The position numbers and the translations under genes were made by a program. The notes below the pieces were generated by a model. That model was given only the letters and a program-made list of their open reading frames with translations. It searched no databases and was not told the origin of the DNA. A DNA stretch of 64,000 nucleotides from Cenococcum geophilum 1.58 (lineage: Eukaryota; Ascomycota; Dothideomycetes; Gloniales; Gloniaceae): assembly GCA_001692895.1 (NCBI GenBank), contig KV748224.1, forward strand, positions 744,001 through 808,000, in the 5' to 3' direction. Shown here piece after piece: positions 1 through 11,801 of the stretch (within the stretch, counting starts at the first letter, position 1; the number at the start of each line of letters is the position of its first letter).

Positions 1-1650
1 AATTGTCTTTTACTACTAAAAAAAAAAATATAAAGTCTTCTTTATTGTTATAGATATATATATCTACGCTAGGGTTAAGTATTTAGGTATTTTAGAGTTT
101 ATATAGAATTTAACCTATACTAAATACGGTAGTATTATAGGTTAGTGTAATAGAAGCTAGCGTTTTAGAATTAAAATTAATTATAGATAGTATAGATTAT
201 ATATTCTTCTTTACTTCCTATTTTTTTTTAATTAATTATAGGTTTAACCCAATATTTAAATAAGGCCATTTTGTCTATTTTTTTCTCTAAACATCCAGGT
301 TTGGTTTTAATCCTTAAGGGCGCTTCTGCTTAATAATATAGTAGCAGTCGCTATATTAATGTTTGAGGCCATATAAGTATTATTTATACCATTTAGAATT
401 GGAATTTGAGTTACTTTAAAGGGTTATAAATGCGGAGTTATTGGCGGTAGTAGCAGAGGATGCTGTTTGCTGTATACGGTAGTGCTCTTTAAATTTTTTA
501 ATTAAATCAATAATAAGAAGTATAGCTTTATCCTTCTATTCTCTCCTAATAAAGTTTACTTTTAGTGCTCCTGTAAAGCTAAAAGCAATGGGCCTAATTG
601 TCTAAATGAAGTTATAATATAGTCTAAATCCCTATATATCTGGAAACTCTAATTATTTAGCAAGTTTATAGGTGTTTCTCTAGCTATTTAACTATTTACT
701 AATGTTCTGCTTTTTATTATAAGTCTTAAGAGCTATATATTAAACAAGAATATTATACTTTTAACCTAAGGTAATTAAGGCTAGTATATACTTTAATGAC
801 TAAAGCCGTTTATATACTATATTAAGGCTATTAATAAGGGGAAGGCAGGCTATTAATATAGTACGAATAATATAGTTACTAGTATCACTTATAGCTTATT
901 TCTACTTTTAGTATACCTATAGATTGTCCTTATATTTAGTATAGAGTTAATTATAGGCTATAAACTATTATTAGTTTAGGTTAGAAACCATTATAGCTAT
1001 AAATAGTACGTTTGTTAATATAGGTCATTTCGGCGGTTTAAGCTTTAGAAGGTCGTATTTCTTCTTTAATAGGTCGACATACACTATACCTTATTAGTTT
1101 TAGCTGTGCCTTATATAATAAAGAACTATAGTATTTAATTAGATGGCTTATTAAGGATAATATTGATTTTTAATTTATTAGTAGTTATTATTTTCAGAAT
1201 TTAATAGGTTAGGCAGGGTCTAATTAGCGTCTCAGCGTAAACTTTATTTTAACATTCTAAGCTTTTAATTTAATTTATCGGTTTGTTCGTCAGTCGGGCT
1301 TATACGCTTAGCTTAATCGTATATTCGTTTAATAGGTAAAGGAGCTTAAGACACTGCAAAGGTGATTAATGTAGTTTGGAAGGCTTTTTAAATGAGGTAG
1401 TAATTGCTTAATAGATAGTGCAGCTGGTAGTGCGACCCGGGCTCATAACTGTAAGCTTTATAGTGTAGTGAAGAATTGTGTAAGTGACTTGATTATGAAT
1501 GTAGCTCTAGAGCTTCTATATATATACGAGAAAAGGCGTAGGTAATAAGATAAAAAGGGGGGGTTAAATATATAGCTAAAACGGAGTAATATATAAGCGA
1601 GATAGGGTGGCTTTGTAGCAGAGGCTAGTAGTCAATAGCGCTTTAGTAGA
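1..1650. other. AT-rich RIP-degraded DNA, no gene recognised
   Basis: Very rich in TA dinucleotides, with stops in all frames and no long ORF. Short stretches read like decayed protein code but match no family I can name. The part after about 1440 is probably the 5' non-coding region of the adjoining dead transposon. Confidence 0.6.
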
Positions 1651-1656
1651 GGCTAG

Positions 1657-2932
1657 TAGTTGGTTACATTTTTCCTAGTAGAACATACTAGCATACGTAG
1701 GAAAAGAGATACCGATATTTAGCAACGGCTGGCTACAAGGATTCCAGGCTAGGCACTTAGTTAATAACTACCCTCAGTATAGTAAAGTTAAGAGTATTAG
1801 CTAAGATATAGAACAAGATATAGTTGCTATTAGGCAGGCTATTAGTGCCTATAGCCTAAAGGATCGATTTAACTGTGATATGACTGGATTATACTAGAAG
1901 CGAATACTAGATCGGAGTCTCTCTACTTGCAGCCTCCCTGGGAGAAAAAAGGATAAGTCAAGGATTATAGCACACCTCTATTGTAATACCGATGGATTAG
2001 AATAGCTTCCAATTTAGGTTATTAGGACTACTAAGAATCCCCTTACTTTTAAAGCTGCTAGAGTTAATATTAAGAATTTTTAAGTAGTCTAGAGGCACAA
2101 TCGCAAAGCTGGATAACTAGCAATATTATGGAGGAATGGCTTCGATGGTTTGATAAACAGATGGCTGGAAGGGAAGTAGTGCTTCTTATGGATAATTTTT
2201 CAGCCCATGCGCTAGCACTATAGAATATCAACTCCAGCATGTTCCAGCTGCAGAATACACTCATTATCTAGCTCCCTCCCAACTTAATAAGCAAATATCA
2301 GCCTCTTAACTAAGGTTTTATTAGGACCTGGAAGGTGTACTAGAAGAAGCATTAGATCTATTATATGTTTAAAGAATATAAGGCAGGCAGAGATCCAGTT
2401 ACCACCATGAATGTCCTTAAAGCAATCTGATAGGGTATTTAAGCTTGGGAGCTTAATATGGCGGCGTCTACATTTAAGAATTGCTTTAATAAGGCTGATT
2501 GCGGTATATAAGAAAAAGAGGAGGAAAATGGGCCTCCGGCTACACCCTTACAAAGCATCATTGCTGATATCTCAAGAGATATCCAGACTCTTGAGCAATC
2601 TGCTTATATTAATGAGGCAATGGATATTGAAAGCTTCCTTAATCCAGAAGAGGAAATTGTACAGGATAGCTTGGAGCAGATTAATGAACATATTCTCTCT
2701 CAATTCGGGCCTAAAATTAAGCAGGAATCAGATGAGGAAGTTGAGATAATCCCTTAGGTATCATTTAATAAGGCACAGGAGGCACTGTCAAAGCTACGGC
2801 TGCATAAGGAGCAAGCAGAGGTTAGAAATCAAGCACTTATTACTAAGCTGAACAAGCATGAGAGAGCTCTGAAGAGTATACGGATAGCAAGACGGCAACA
2901 GCAAGATATTCGGGCTTATTTTGTACAATAAC
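1657..2932 (+). pseudogene. RIP-inactivated pogo/Fot1-type DDE transposase
   Basis: Former cut-and-paste transposase of the Tc1/mariner superfamily, pogo/Fot1 branch. In order the sequence shows the end of a CENP-B-type DNA-binding domain (a SNGWLQGFQARH-like motif near 1715), the first acidic catalytic block (NCDMTGLY near 1875, where DETG is expected), the second block (LLMDNFSAH near 2190) and the third (LPPN..SKYQPLN near 2275-2310, where the family has QPLDQG, so the last catalytic Asp is lost). From about 2610 the C-terminal part stays open and is Lys/Glu/Gln-rich. Stops are TAA/TAG at Gln or Trp positions, and the DDE Asp to Asn change is also G to A, as expected of RIP. The start codon is not identifiable. 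Confidence 0.85.
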
Positions 2933-2945
2933 AGCAATTTTCTTC

Positions 2946-3020
2946 ATATAACGAAACCTCTTTATAATGAACTCCAAGCGCTGTCTTAATCAGTTCGTTA
3001 TATACAGGGTATACTGTATC
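2946..3020. repeat. Inverted repeat at the 3' side of the pogo-like element
   Basis: TATAACGAA near 2947 is mirrored by TTCGTTATA near 2993, directly after the end of the transposase frame, followed by a GGGTATACTGTATC stretch. It is placed as expected for the 3' terminal or subterminal inverted repeat. I could not find a convincing partner at the 5' side, so the element borders are open. Confidence 0.4.
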
Positions 3021-3224
3021 ATGCAACGGTCCACACCGTGACCGGGCGCACTCCACGTGATGGCCGCGCTTCAACAGTCGTGTCCGAAAGAGGGCATGGC
3101 GATTGCAGTCTAGGTAGGGTGCAATAAATGCGTATGGTGAGTGCCTTCTCTACTATAAAGTCAAAATACTGCCCATGTCCTTGGTCCGATATCTATGGAT
3201 TGGTGCGCTGCTTGAGCTTTTTTT

Positions 3225-4545
3225 CTACTTTGTATTGTCTTCCAAATTCCTAGCGCTTATAGGCACGGATAGCATGTGGCCCATCTTCTCAACCTTAGCC
3301 TTGATATACTTGTCAAGATCTGCGCCGCGCGCCGCGCTGGCGCCGATCATAGTAGCAGCAGCCTCGCGGGCGCCGTGGAGCGCACCGGGCTTGGAGTGGT
3401 CGTGGTCGCACTGCCAACTCCGGGGGACCATCTCGACGCGGTCGAGGATGTTAATGCCCGCAGCGGACATCGCTTGCACTTTCGCCGGATTATTGGTCAG
3501 GAGACGGATGCCCGTTGCTGGAGACAGTCATGAGAGACCAGCAAGTATCGCGCGATGGAAGGTAGCTTACCTTGGCTGGGGTTCACGGTGCTCCCGAGGG
3601 GCTCAGTCACGCCCAAGTCGCGCAGGATGGCCGCAGCGACCTCGTAGCTGCGCTCGTCGGCGCCATGGCCGAGCATCAGGTTCGCCGAAAGCGTGTCGTG
3701 GCCCATGTCTTGGAGGTTGTACGCGCGCAGCTTGGCCGCGAGGCCGATACCGCGGCCCTCCTGGCGCAGGTAGATGACCGCGCCGCGACCGGGGATGGTC
3801 TGCGAGACACCTGGAGCCGTCGAAATAGTAATCGGCTGAGCAATCTGCCGCATGGCTTCGTCGAGCTGTTCGCCGCAATCGCAGCGCATGCTGCCAATGG
3901 TTTCGCCAGTGTAGCATTCCGAGTGAATGCGCACGAGCGGGGGAGGAATGGCGGAGGCGGAGGCGATCGTCCCGGAGACGTCTGACGGTGGAGCAGAGGG
4001 CGTCCGCACGTTCTCGGTGAGGCGGCCGGTGTATGCGCCGCGGATAAGTCGGTCCACAGCCGTCTCTTCGTCCCATGCCGAGTCCAAAGAGGCGCTGCGG
4101 ATGGCGGGAGCGACCATGGGTCTGGCAGAGAGCTGAGCAGGGTCCATGACTATGGCCAAGTGCTCCTTCGTATCGCGGTTGTTGTGGTAGAGGTGGAGGA
4201 AGGCCGGGCCATGAGGTGTGGGGATACGGGCACGCGCGACGCACTTAACGTCGACTTTAAGTTGTGTAGTAGCGTCACACTGGGAGGCGGGATCGGTGGC
4301 TGCAGCAGAGTTGGGAGGGCTGACGCCGGCGTAGGCTCGCTTCTCGTTCTGGACATTGCTCTCTAGCAACGAGCGTCTGCCAAGACATCAGCATGTGTCA
4401 ATCCACCGCGCCATCAGTGAGCTCACGGGATAGCCTTGCGAGCAGTGGACACGCGGCGAAGGCTAAGCTTGGCCACCGGGCATCCGACTTGAATAATGGT
4501 GCGAGCCGTCAAGGCAGATGATTTCAGGCAGCGTTGCGCAAGCAT
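3225..4545 (-). CDS. RIB1: GTP cyclohydrolase II with a predicted mitochondrial leader
   Basis: Converts GTP to 2,5-diamino-6-ribosylamino-4(3H)-pyrimidinone 5'-phosphate plus formate and pyrophosphate, the first committed step of riboflavin synthesis. Model: complement(join(3225..3517,3571..4376,4427..4545)), 405 residues, with introns of 53 and 50 bp. All boundaries keep frame. The zinc ligands are Cys194, Cys205 and Cys207 ([18 protein letters not shown]), with the spacing of E. coli RibA. The catalytic-loop motif [18 protein letters not shown] and [10 protein letters not shown] follow, then a C-terminal [15 protein letters not shown] block. The open frame of exon 2 has no upstream ATG until exon 1 is added. 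That exon supplies an ATG at 4545 and about 45 residues rich in Arg, Ser and Ala without acidic residues, which resembles a mitochondrial presequence. The gene is intact, GC-rich and surrounded by RIP-damaged transposons. The family call is firm; the first exon is an inference. Confidence 0.88.
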
Positions 4546-4862
4546 AGCGGGTATAGTGACTTAAGTGTGTGGGGGAATCAGAGCATAATATTAGAACTAT
4601 CATGTACTTCAACTGAGTGGCACTATCTTGAACATATAAACCCCATGGTTCGGTCAAGCCGCTTCGCCCCCAACACCTCACCGCCCTGCCGACAGCCTTT
4701 TGTGGGTATACAATGATTCTATCAGGATTGGCACTAAGGTAACACATAAATATCACTGTAAGATCGGAACCCCGGAACTCGGTCGCCCCCCGAACTCGAT
4801 TACCACACCAAAATCAACTCTCCCACTTGCCCACCTATTTTCTACACCACCAATCGTTCAAT
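4546..4862. other. Intergenic, probable promoter side of the GTP cyclohydrolase gene
   Basis: Normal base composition; no conserved ORF recognised. It lies upstream of the minus-strand cyclohydrolase and directly upstream of the plus-strand transposase remnant. No clear regulatory motif was seen. Confidence 0.35.
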
Positions 4863-6440
4863 ATGGATCAAAAGGGGCAGAACCTACAAATGGCTATCAC
4901 TGATATTAATGCCGGCAAATTTGAATCTGGTACTCAAGCTACATGAGCGTACAGTGTCCTCAGTCGACTTTTTACAATAACACAAGTAGCAAGCAGCTAC
5001 AACAAATTGCTTACTAGTATAAACAGCGATTGACTTCTATATAAGAAGACTTTCTTACCAATTGGGTGCTTAAATAAGATCTATAAGGATTTGGCCCATT
5101 ATATACCCAACTGTAAGAAATGGCGGCTTAAATAATTAATTAAAATTGTAATATTAAGCTTCTTAGAAAATGATAGGTCTCTAGCTACCTATAATACAAT
5201 CCTTAAATTAAATCTTTAAATAGTTAACTAATAAAGGCCGCTGGAGCTAATAGAGCATAATATGGGCAAATTTAAGAGATTTACGATTTTTTATAAAGGG
5301 TGCAAAAGGTAAATAGTATATAAGTAAAAAAATAGCTGGAATATAGACAAATTTAGTATTATATTAGGTATATATAGAAATTTAATAAAACTAGGAAATA
5401 TATTAAAAAAGATAACTCAAATATAATTACCTAAAGATTGTAAATAGGTATCTATTATAGAGGTAATCTTAATACTTAGCCAATTAACTTGGCCTCTAGT
5501 AATCTTTAAAGGAAAGTATATCTAATTAAGCTAGTTTTATTATAATAAGATGCCCAATTAGATATATACAATCTCTAAAAATAATTAAATAGCTAATTAT
5601 ATTATATTTAATTGGCTTACTAAAGCCCTTTTATTTAAAACGAAACCACCTAGTAATAAAGCTTAATTATTTATTCTTAATAGCTATAAAAGCCACCATA
5701 CTATAGAATTTCTATATAAATACAAGATTAATAATATATTGCTTATCTTCCTTCCTACTTATTTAATATATATTCTATAACCCGTAGATTTATTGTACTT
5801 TTGCCCAATTACATTAAAATATTAAGAGCAGATTACTAGGCTTATATATATTAATAATACAGCCCTAATTAAAAAATACCGCTTTATTAAGTATTACTAT
5901 AAGGTATAGGAGGAAGGCCTTACCGCAAGAATAATTAAATCTAGGTGACACGCGTTTAGTATTTACCCCTAAAACCTATATAAAGGTCTTAAATCCTTAT
6001 AGGTTAGAAGAAAAATTTAATAGAGGCTTTAAGCATTTAATAACCTAAAATTAATTAATTTAATATTCTTACTACCCTAGCAAAACCACGTAATATATAT
6101 GATATAATTTAGGGCCCTTACATTAAGTATGTACCTAACTAGAAGACAAAGGCACTTTTATAAAAAGTAGCTTAACAATGAAATAACTTACTGCAGATAT
6201 TATATATAAGGAGGCTTAAATATATAGCTTACAATTACAGTTTAAGGACCTTAAGGGCTTAAAAAGATATAAGCTAGTGGCTATAGATCTAAATATAAAG
6301 TTTATAAATATAGATTTAATTAAGGAAGCTATAGGTAAGGCAGAGAAGGAAGAGGTATATATAAAGGTAAAGGAGATAAAATCATGACTTGAAAGAGTGT
6401 CTGCTTAAAAGGCCAAGGCTAATATATTTAAATATATATA
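4863..6440 (+). pseudogene. RIP-degraded transposase with psq-type HTH N-terminus
   Basis: An ATG at 4863 opens a short frame (MDQKGQNLQMAITDINAGKF) that matches the start of fungal pogo-type transposases with an HTH_psq DNA-binding domain, then hits a stop. Traces of the next segment follow (QRLTS, then EDFLTNWVL and a GFGPLYTQ stretch near 5030-5120), as expected for the CENP-B-type half. The central DDE region is too decayed to read. A Lys/Glu-rich tail of the kind seen at the C-terminus of these transposases appears at about 6180-6430. Dead by stops and loss of frame; probably a second Tc1/pogo-family element. Confidence 0.6.
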
Positions 6441-7332
6441 TATAGAGGTGATTAACCTCGATCAATTAAGTGTAGATAGCTTAATTTGATGTAGTAACCG
6501 ATTAGGTTAGGTATCTAAGTTTAGGGGTTAACCAAGTTCCAGAGGTCTAATCTTATCTATAGTTCTTAGCAGTTAAGCATTAAATTACCTACTTTCCTAA
6601 TCTAGAGGCTATAACCAGATACAGGTTATTAGTAATTAAATGTCCTATAGATACTTTAAATTAATAAAAGTAATACTATTTATGGGCTTATTATTTTAGC
6701 TAATATATATAACACTATATACAATATTATAGTAATGATTTATATATAGCTGCAGTTATATTAAGTCTAGCTAATTAATTAGCTATAAAATATTTAAAAG
6801 CCTTTATAGGCTTAATTTTTTTCTTTTTTTATATTATATTAAAATAGGTTAATTTATACCTATTTATTTAATTAATATATATAATTATAGTATAAAGTAT
6901 ATAAAAATAATATAGAGGATTTATAAAGGCTTAAGTTTAAGATATATATTAAGTACTCTTTTATATAACTTAAAGTAATAATATTTAATAAATCTAAATA
7001 TATTCTCAATTCTAAAATATACGAAAAAAATATAACTTTATAAAATCTTTAATTATTATATGAATAGCATTTTTTAAAAACTATAGGACCTAATTATTTA
7101 TATATTAATTAGTTTAGGAGTAGTCCGCGTAGGCCTAGCAGGGATCCGAATCGGACGTTAAGCAAATAATAACAACAATAATAATAATAAGCTTATTTAA
7201 AGGTTTAACCTATTAAAATAAAAATAACTTTCATTTATTAGTTAATAATTTTTTTTATATATACTTAGCTTTAGCTAAATAAGTTAAAGGTAAAGTATAA
7301 TTAAATATATTACTCTATATCTTTATTTACTA
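6441..7332. other. AT-rich DNA with a short microsatellite, no gene
   Basis: Strongly TA-rich with stops in all frames. A run of ATA/ACA trinucleotides lies at about 7165-7190. Base composition changes sharply at about 7333, where the normal-GC block containing the DUF3435 gene begins. Confidence 0.6.
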
Positions 7333-7822
7333 CCTTAAACAATCAGACGGCGACTTGGCCGCCGTTTTTGGCGGTTTGTGACGCCGTTTTCTGAGGCCGA
7401 TTTGCCCCAAAAACCCCTAAAACCTGCGGCTGGTGGCCCGAGCGCTAAGGTTGTCCGGATTGCCTGTATTGGCCTAGCCCAGGCGCAATAATGTCAGCAA
7501 CAGAGCAAGGCACCCTTGGCCTTTTTTAACGCCAAGGTACGCCCAGGTACGCCGCACACTTGCATACCTTCAGACTCCGGCAAACTGTCTTCGCTCCTGT
7601 CACCATTAGGCGCCAAAATGGGCCCCTCTAAATTTGGCTGGCCAGCATACTTAAGATGGCTTCACCCTCGCTCGTCAACCACGAGTAGCTACCCATCTTC
7701 TCTTCTCCCGCTAGACCTGCCTGTTCTGCTTACCGTCCACCTTGCTCGTCTTTAAGCATTCATCGACAGCAGCATCGCACCAACCCTCCTTTCTTTAACA
7801 CATTCGCCGACGACAACGCAAC

Positions 7823-10286
7823 ATGCGACGATACCTGTCAGACAAATACTCTACGTCCGAGGAGAGCGAATACGCAGATTCGAAAACCGACGAAGCTAGT
7901 TCCAGCACAGACTTAACCGACGTCGATACCTGTAGTGACGATGACAGTGATGATCGGGCATGGCTCCTCGCTGACGAAGACCACCCGCCCGAGTACTACC
8001 TCGAACAGCTCAACACGTTTGACGAAGCAGAATATGCGAAGGAGGATTACAAACCTAGCAGTACCCGTCTGCTTGACCGCATTGAAGAGCAGTGGTGCCA
8101 GTAAGCAGCCCGTCTCTTTCCGTTTCCCTGCCGTGTTACACCACCCCAATGGCGCTAACGTGTGGCATAGGTTCTGGGCGTACTTGGGAAAGGACCCTCA
8201 AAAGGCCTATATGACCGTCTCTCTTCGCAATCTCCACAGCTTTTTTGACTGGCTGCTTAATCAACGCCGAGGGAAAGGAGGAAGGAGGCGCCGCGGGACC
8301 AAGGTATCGAGCTCCCTCGGGACATACTGGAAGGTCTACCGCCTCGTATACGAAAGAGCGACTGGTGCGAAGCTCGATGGTCGGTTGAATAGGAACATGC
8401 ACAAGGTGAGCGCATCCCAACTGCTTTAAGATGTTGTATACCCCAGGCTTTGGACGTGACTAATTTTAGGGGTTAGGTGCTTAGAAAGCTGGCCAAGAAG
8501 CATGGCTTAAAGAAGACGGGGCCAGAGAAGCCCTGTATGTATGTGGAGGACCTTACAGAAGTGCTGCGGACGAACCTAATGACGACTGAAAAGAGGTACT
8601 CCCATGGACGCCATAGGATACTACTCCAGCTGTATCTACAACTGGGTGGTTTTACTGCGAATCGGCCCCAAGCCCTCCTTGATCTCTGCTATCGGCATAT
8701 TAGGGTCACGCTACTCCGGGACCCAGAGGGTGGGCCCCACCGTGTTTTACTGGAATTCACATTTGAATTTACGAAGGAGTACCTTGGTGTGAAAGATATG
8801 TGGGTTCTTAAAGTTCCATCCTTTCCTTTCAGTTGCTACCATTTATAACGTTATAAAATAAGTACTAATGCTTACCTGCTAACTAGAAATACCTTCCCTA
8901 TCCCTGAAATTATCTACGACCCGTCCCTTAGCTTTAGCCCTCATGTCTTCCTTCTCGGTCTCCTTTTCGCTGATCGGGCGTTCGCAGCATACAACCTCAC
9001 ATCTCCCGAGGAGCTGAGCAAGCTCTACATTGAGCCAGGTCGCAATGAGCTACCGTTGCGGCTGAATCGGAAACTAGACGATATTCCCGTGTTCCGCCGG
9101 TCAGTGAGGACTCTAAATGGCTGGACCATTTCTCCTAACGAACCTCTTCCATACTCTACCCTTGCACCCTGGACCAAAGGGCTCGGGGAGATCACTGGCT
9201 TTGCTCAGGTCTCTCGCCCATATTCGCTTAGATATGGTGCCGGAAAGGCATTTAACGAGAATGGTAAGCTCCGTTGCGACCGGCCTTTCTATTAGAGCAC
9301 TAAAGAGAAATATAGGCAACGTCAGCGAGGCCATGCAAAACCTGATGATGCAGCATGCCGATATACGAACGTTCTTAAGGCACTACCTGTCGCGACGTAT
9401 CACAGCAGACACACAGGCGATCATCCGAGGCCTCCAGCCCCAAGACGCATTGATGCGGGCCGCTTGTACCATGAGCCGTTCGATCGATCCTCGACGACCA
9501 CGGCGGCTTACAACAGAACAATCTTCATCAGTTAACGATCATCCTACTATCCGTTCTCTGCTCAAGCAAAGAGAGCAACTTAAATGCCGTCTTAAAGGCA
9601 AAGCTACGAAACATCCAAAGTATAAGGCGCTCAATGGCGAAATCAACAAGGAAAGGCAACGCCAGCGGCATGTACTTCTTAAAGATGTCAAGGAGACCTG
9701 GGAACAGGAGCAACCAGTGCGTGATGTTGAACTGCAGCTTGCCGGCGTTCAAGTCAAGGCGGAGGCTAGGGTGACAACGGATCCCTACGAGGGCATGCTA
9801 TCAGAACAGAAGGAATTAGTTGATGCGGTCGTCAGCCTGCCAGGTACCACATTTGAAGAGGAGATTCGTCGACGCGACAGGGCCATTCGTGCGGTTATGC
9901 AATACTGCAAGGTTGAGGAAGGTGGAATGTACCCTGCCGCTTCCAAACTTTGCAAACGATCTAGCGGTCGTGCAACACCAGTTAAGACGATGGATGAGGC
10001 CAAGATTGACTCTCGAGTTGAAGCCTTGGAAGCAGCCAGAGTGTCAGTATACAGTGAGAAGAGGCCGAAGATATGTTTCCTTTGTCTAGGCAACGAAAAC
10101 CTGCCGATCAAACAGCGCATATATTCGTTTCATACCCCAGGTGATCTCAGCAAACACTTCAAGCGGAAGCACCTTGCGAATATTAGGGAAGGGGAAAAGA
10201 TCCAATGCAACCTCTGTCAGGTTGTTTTGGCGCACAAGATGCACCTGCAACGGCATGCCGACGATGTACACGGTACGGTCTCGTAG
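7823..10286 (+). CDS. DUF3435 tyrosine recombinase (Starship-captain family) with two C2H2 zinc fingers
   Basis: Predicted site-specific tyrosine recombinase. DUF3435 proteins act as the captain of Starship transposons in fungi and also occur alone. Model: join(7823..8100,8171..8405,8477..8799,8887..9263,9316..10286), 727 residues; all four introns (70, 71, 87 and 52 bp) have GT/AG ends and keep frame. The N-terminus is acidic and Ser-rich (residues 1-75). The DUF3435 core follows from about 85 to 470. Candidate catalytic residues are Arg234 (TANRPQALL), Arg394 (PYSLRYGAG), His418 (MMQHADIRTF) and Tyr428 (FLRHYL), so the active site looks complete. Two zinc fingers close the protein: Cys658/Cys661 with paired His, and Cys702/Cys705 with paired His. 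The reading frame is intact, with no RIP stops. It sits at the left edge of a 16-kb normal-GC block and points into it, as a captain would, but no element ends were proved. Confidence 0.85.
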
Positions 10287-11290
10287 AGCGCTGCAACTGT
10301 TTGGAACATGAATTTACTCTGCAAATGGTGCAATTCCAGTTTCAACGCTAAGGATTAATTACGGCAAGTAGTCTTACTTAGAAAATTTCTTTCGTATCTT
10401 GTAAGATGGGCTGTTTCATGCAAACGCTAAGAAACTTTAATAGTACTAGTGGAGGTTAAACGCGTTCACATTTCTTTAAGGGGATCTCGGGCTTTATGTA
10501 AGTTCATTTCTGAATTTACACCGCGTGATCTATCTTACTTAATAGTCCACCCTGCGTACTAGTCTACCTTACGTACTACTCTAACGCCCCTATCATATTT
10601 CCCATGTAGGAGGACTTAGGTAAAGAGGTTATCTAGGTCACTTTACCTAAGTCGCGTTTCCTATGTAAAAGGACTTGGGTAAAGCGGGTACTAACGTCCA
10701 TCTATGCGTGGCGGAAAACCACCTGTGCCGGAATGAATCCATTGTTTAGCCAACTCAACACTCTCCCCAGCCCTTCTATCAAGTTATAACTTATATAGTA
10801 CTATTCTTTATATATTTCTCCCTAGAATGCTATTGCGCAGCTTAAAAAATACAGCGCTCTTAATCATGCTGTCGGTCGTTCTTTTCAGAGCGTCTAGAAC
10901 TACTTTTGCTTTGCACCCCTGCTCCACCAAGACTATTTATATAATTATTTATTTCGGTACCTTAATACAGTACTCCTATAAGAAGAAAAGAAAAGTTCTA
11001 ATATTTAAAGACGCTTAGCCCCTAAAAAGTATGCACTAAAAAGTTTCTCCGTGCCGGAGTGTGCTCTATGTTTTAGCGCAGGGATTTAGCGTGCTTACGT
11101 AATAGAATATTAGCTAATTGTATTGTATTCTGCACTTTCCCAAGACAAGTTAGTTGTGGCGCGTTCTTCTAGAAGCTTCCTTTCTTGCTCGAGCGGTTGC
11201 GAGCGGGTTGGCTATTTTTGGCACTTGGTCTTTGTTGGCTCTTTGTTGGCCGTCCATTTATTCCCTCTACATTACCACCACACTGCTAAT
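10287..11290. other. Non-coding stretch with a perfect hairpin and diverged direct repeats
   Basis: No gene recognised. ACTTAGGTAAAG at 10614-10625 is perfectly mirrored by CTTTACCTAAGT at 10641-10652. A third, direct version (ACTTGGGTAAAG) follows at about 10672, and each direct copy is preceded by a TTTCCYATGTA stretch. At about 10690-10735 a CTAACGTCC..GGCGGAAAACC..CCGGAA motif recurs near 24905-24950. A 63-residue open frame at 10827-11018 has no recognisable content. Confidence 0.5.
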
Positions 11291-11407
11291 ATGGACCGAG
11301 CTACGAAAGCAGTTGTCGCTATCATTGATGCACAAGCGAAGCGAGTAGGCTTGGCGAGGTTGCCTTTGGCTTCCTCGCCCCGCTGTCCAAGACGACTACT
11401 CCTCTAA
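11291..11407 (+). CDS. Possible small ORF, 38 residues
   Basis: An ATG-started frame (MDRATKAVVAIIDAQAKRVG...) follows a CT-rich leader that looks like a fungal promoter or 5' UTR. A GTAGGC inside it could be a splice donor, in which case this is the first exon of something longer that I cannot follow. No homology recognised. Confidence 0.2.
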   Translation: MDRATKAVVAIIDAQAKRVGLARLPLASSPRCPRRLLL

Positions 11408-11801
11408 AGACGAACTTCCAGCCACTCTATATCCGTTTCCACCTCACTGTACCCCCTTAAGATGTGAGTTCGTCAGTTACATAATATGCGCCAAGTCTAA
11501 CAGTATTAGGTGCGAGTTTCACACGACAATCAAAATCACTGTCGACGCCCAAGGCAACACACAGACGCGAAGAGTTAGAGAGCAGAGAGACTGTGAACGC
11601 ACAACTTGTCGTACTTCTTCGCGATATATTGCACCGACGAATACCTCAACAAATGCCTCGTCCTAGCCAGCGACACGCGGGATGGACGAGTAGAACACAT
11701 ACGTATGGAGTTAAGTTGTAATTGAGATGTAATAGATACATATAGGTGCGGAAAGGAACAGATGAACACAATAATACTACAGTATTACTATCTTAATCCT
11801 C

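Noticed and set aside
3175-4366. Plus-strand and other-frame ORFs across the cyclohydrolase gene
   Set aside because: They are shadows of the minus-strand gene, which has family motifs and consistent splice sites.
3497-4369. Starting the cyclohydrolase at 4369
   Set aside because: That codon is TTG; the frame continues through a good 3' splice site to an upstream exon with an ATG.
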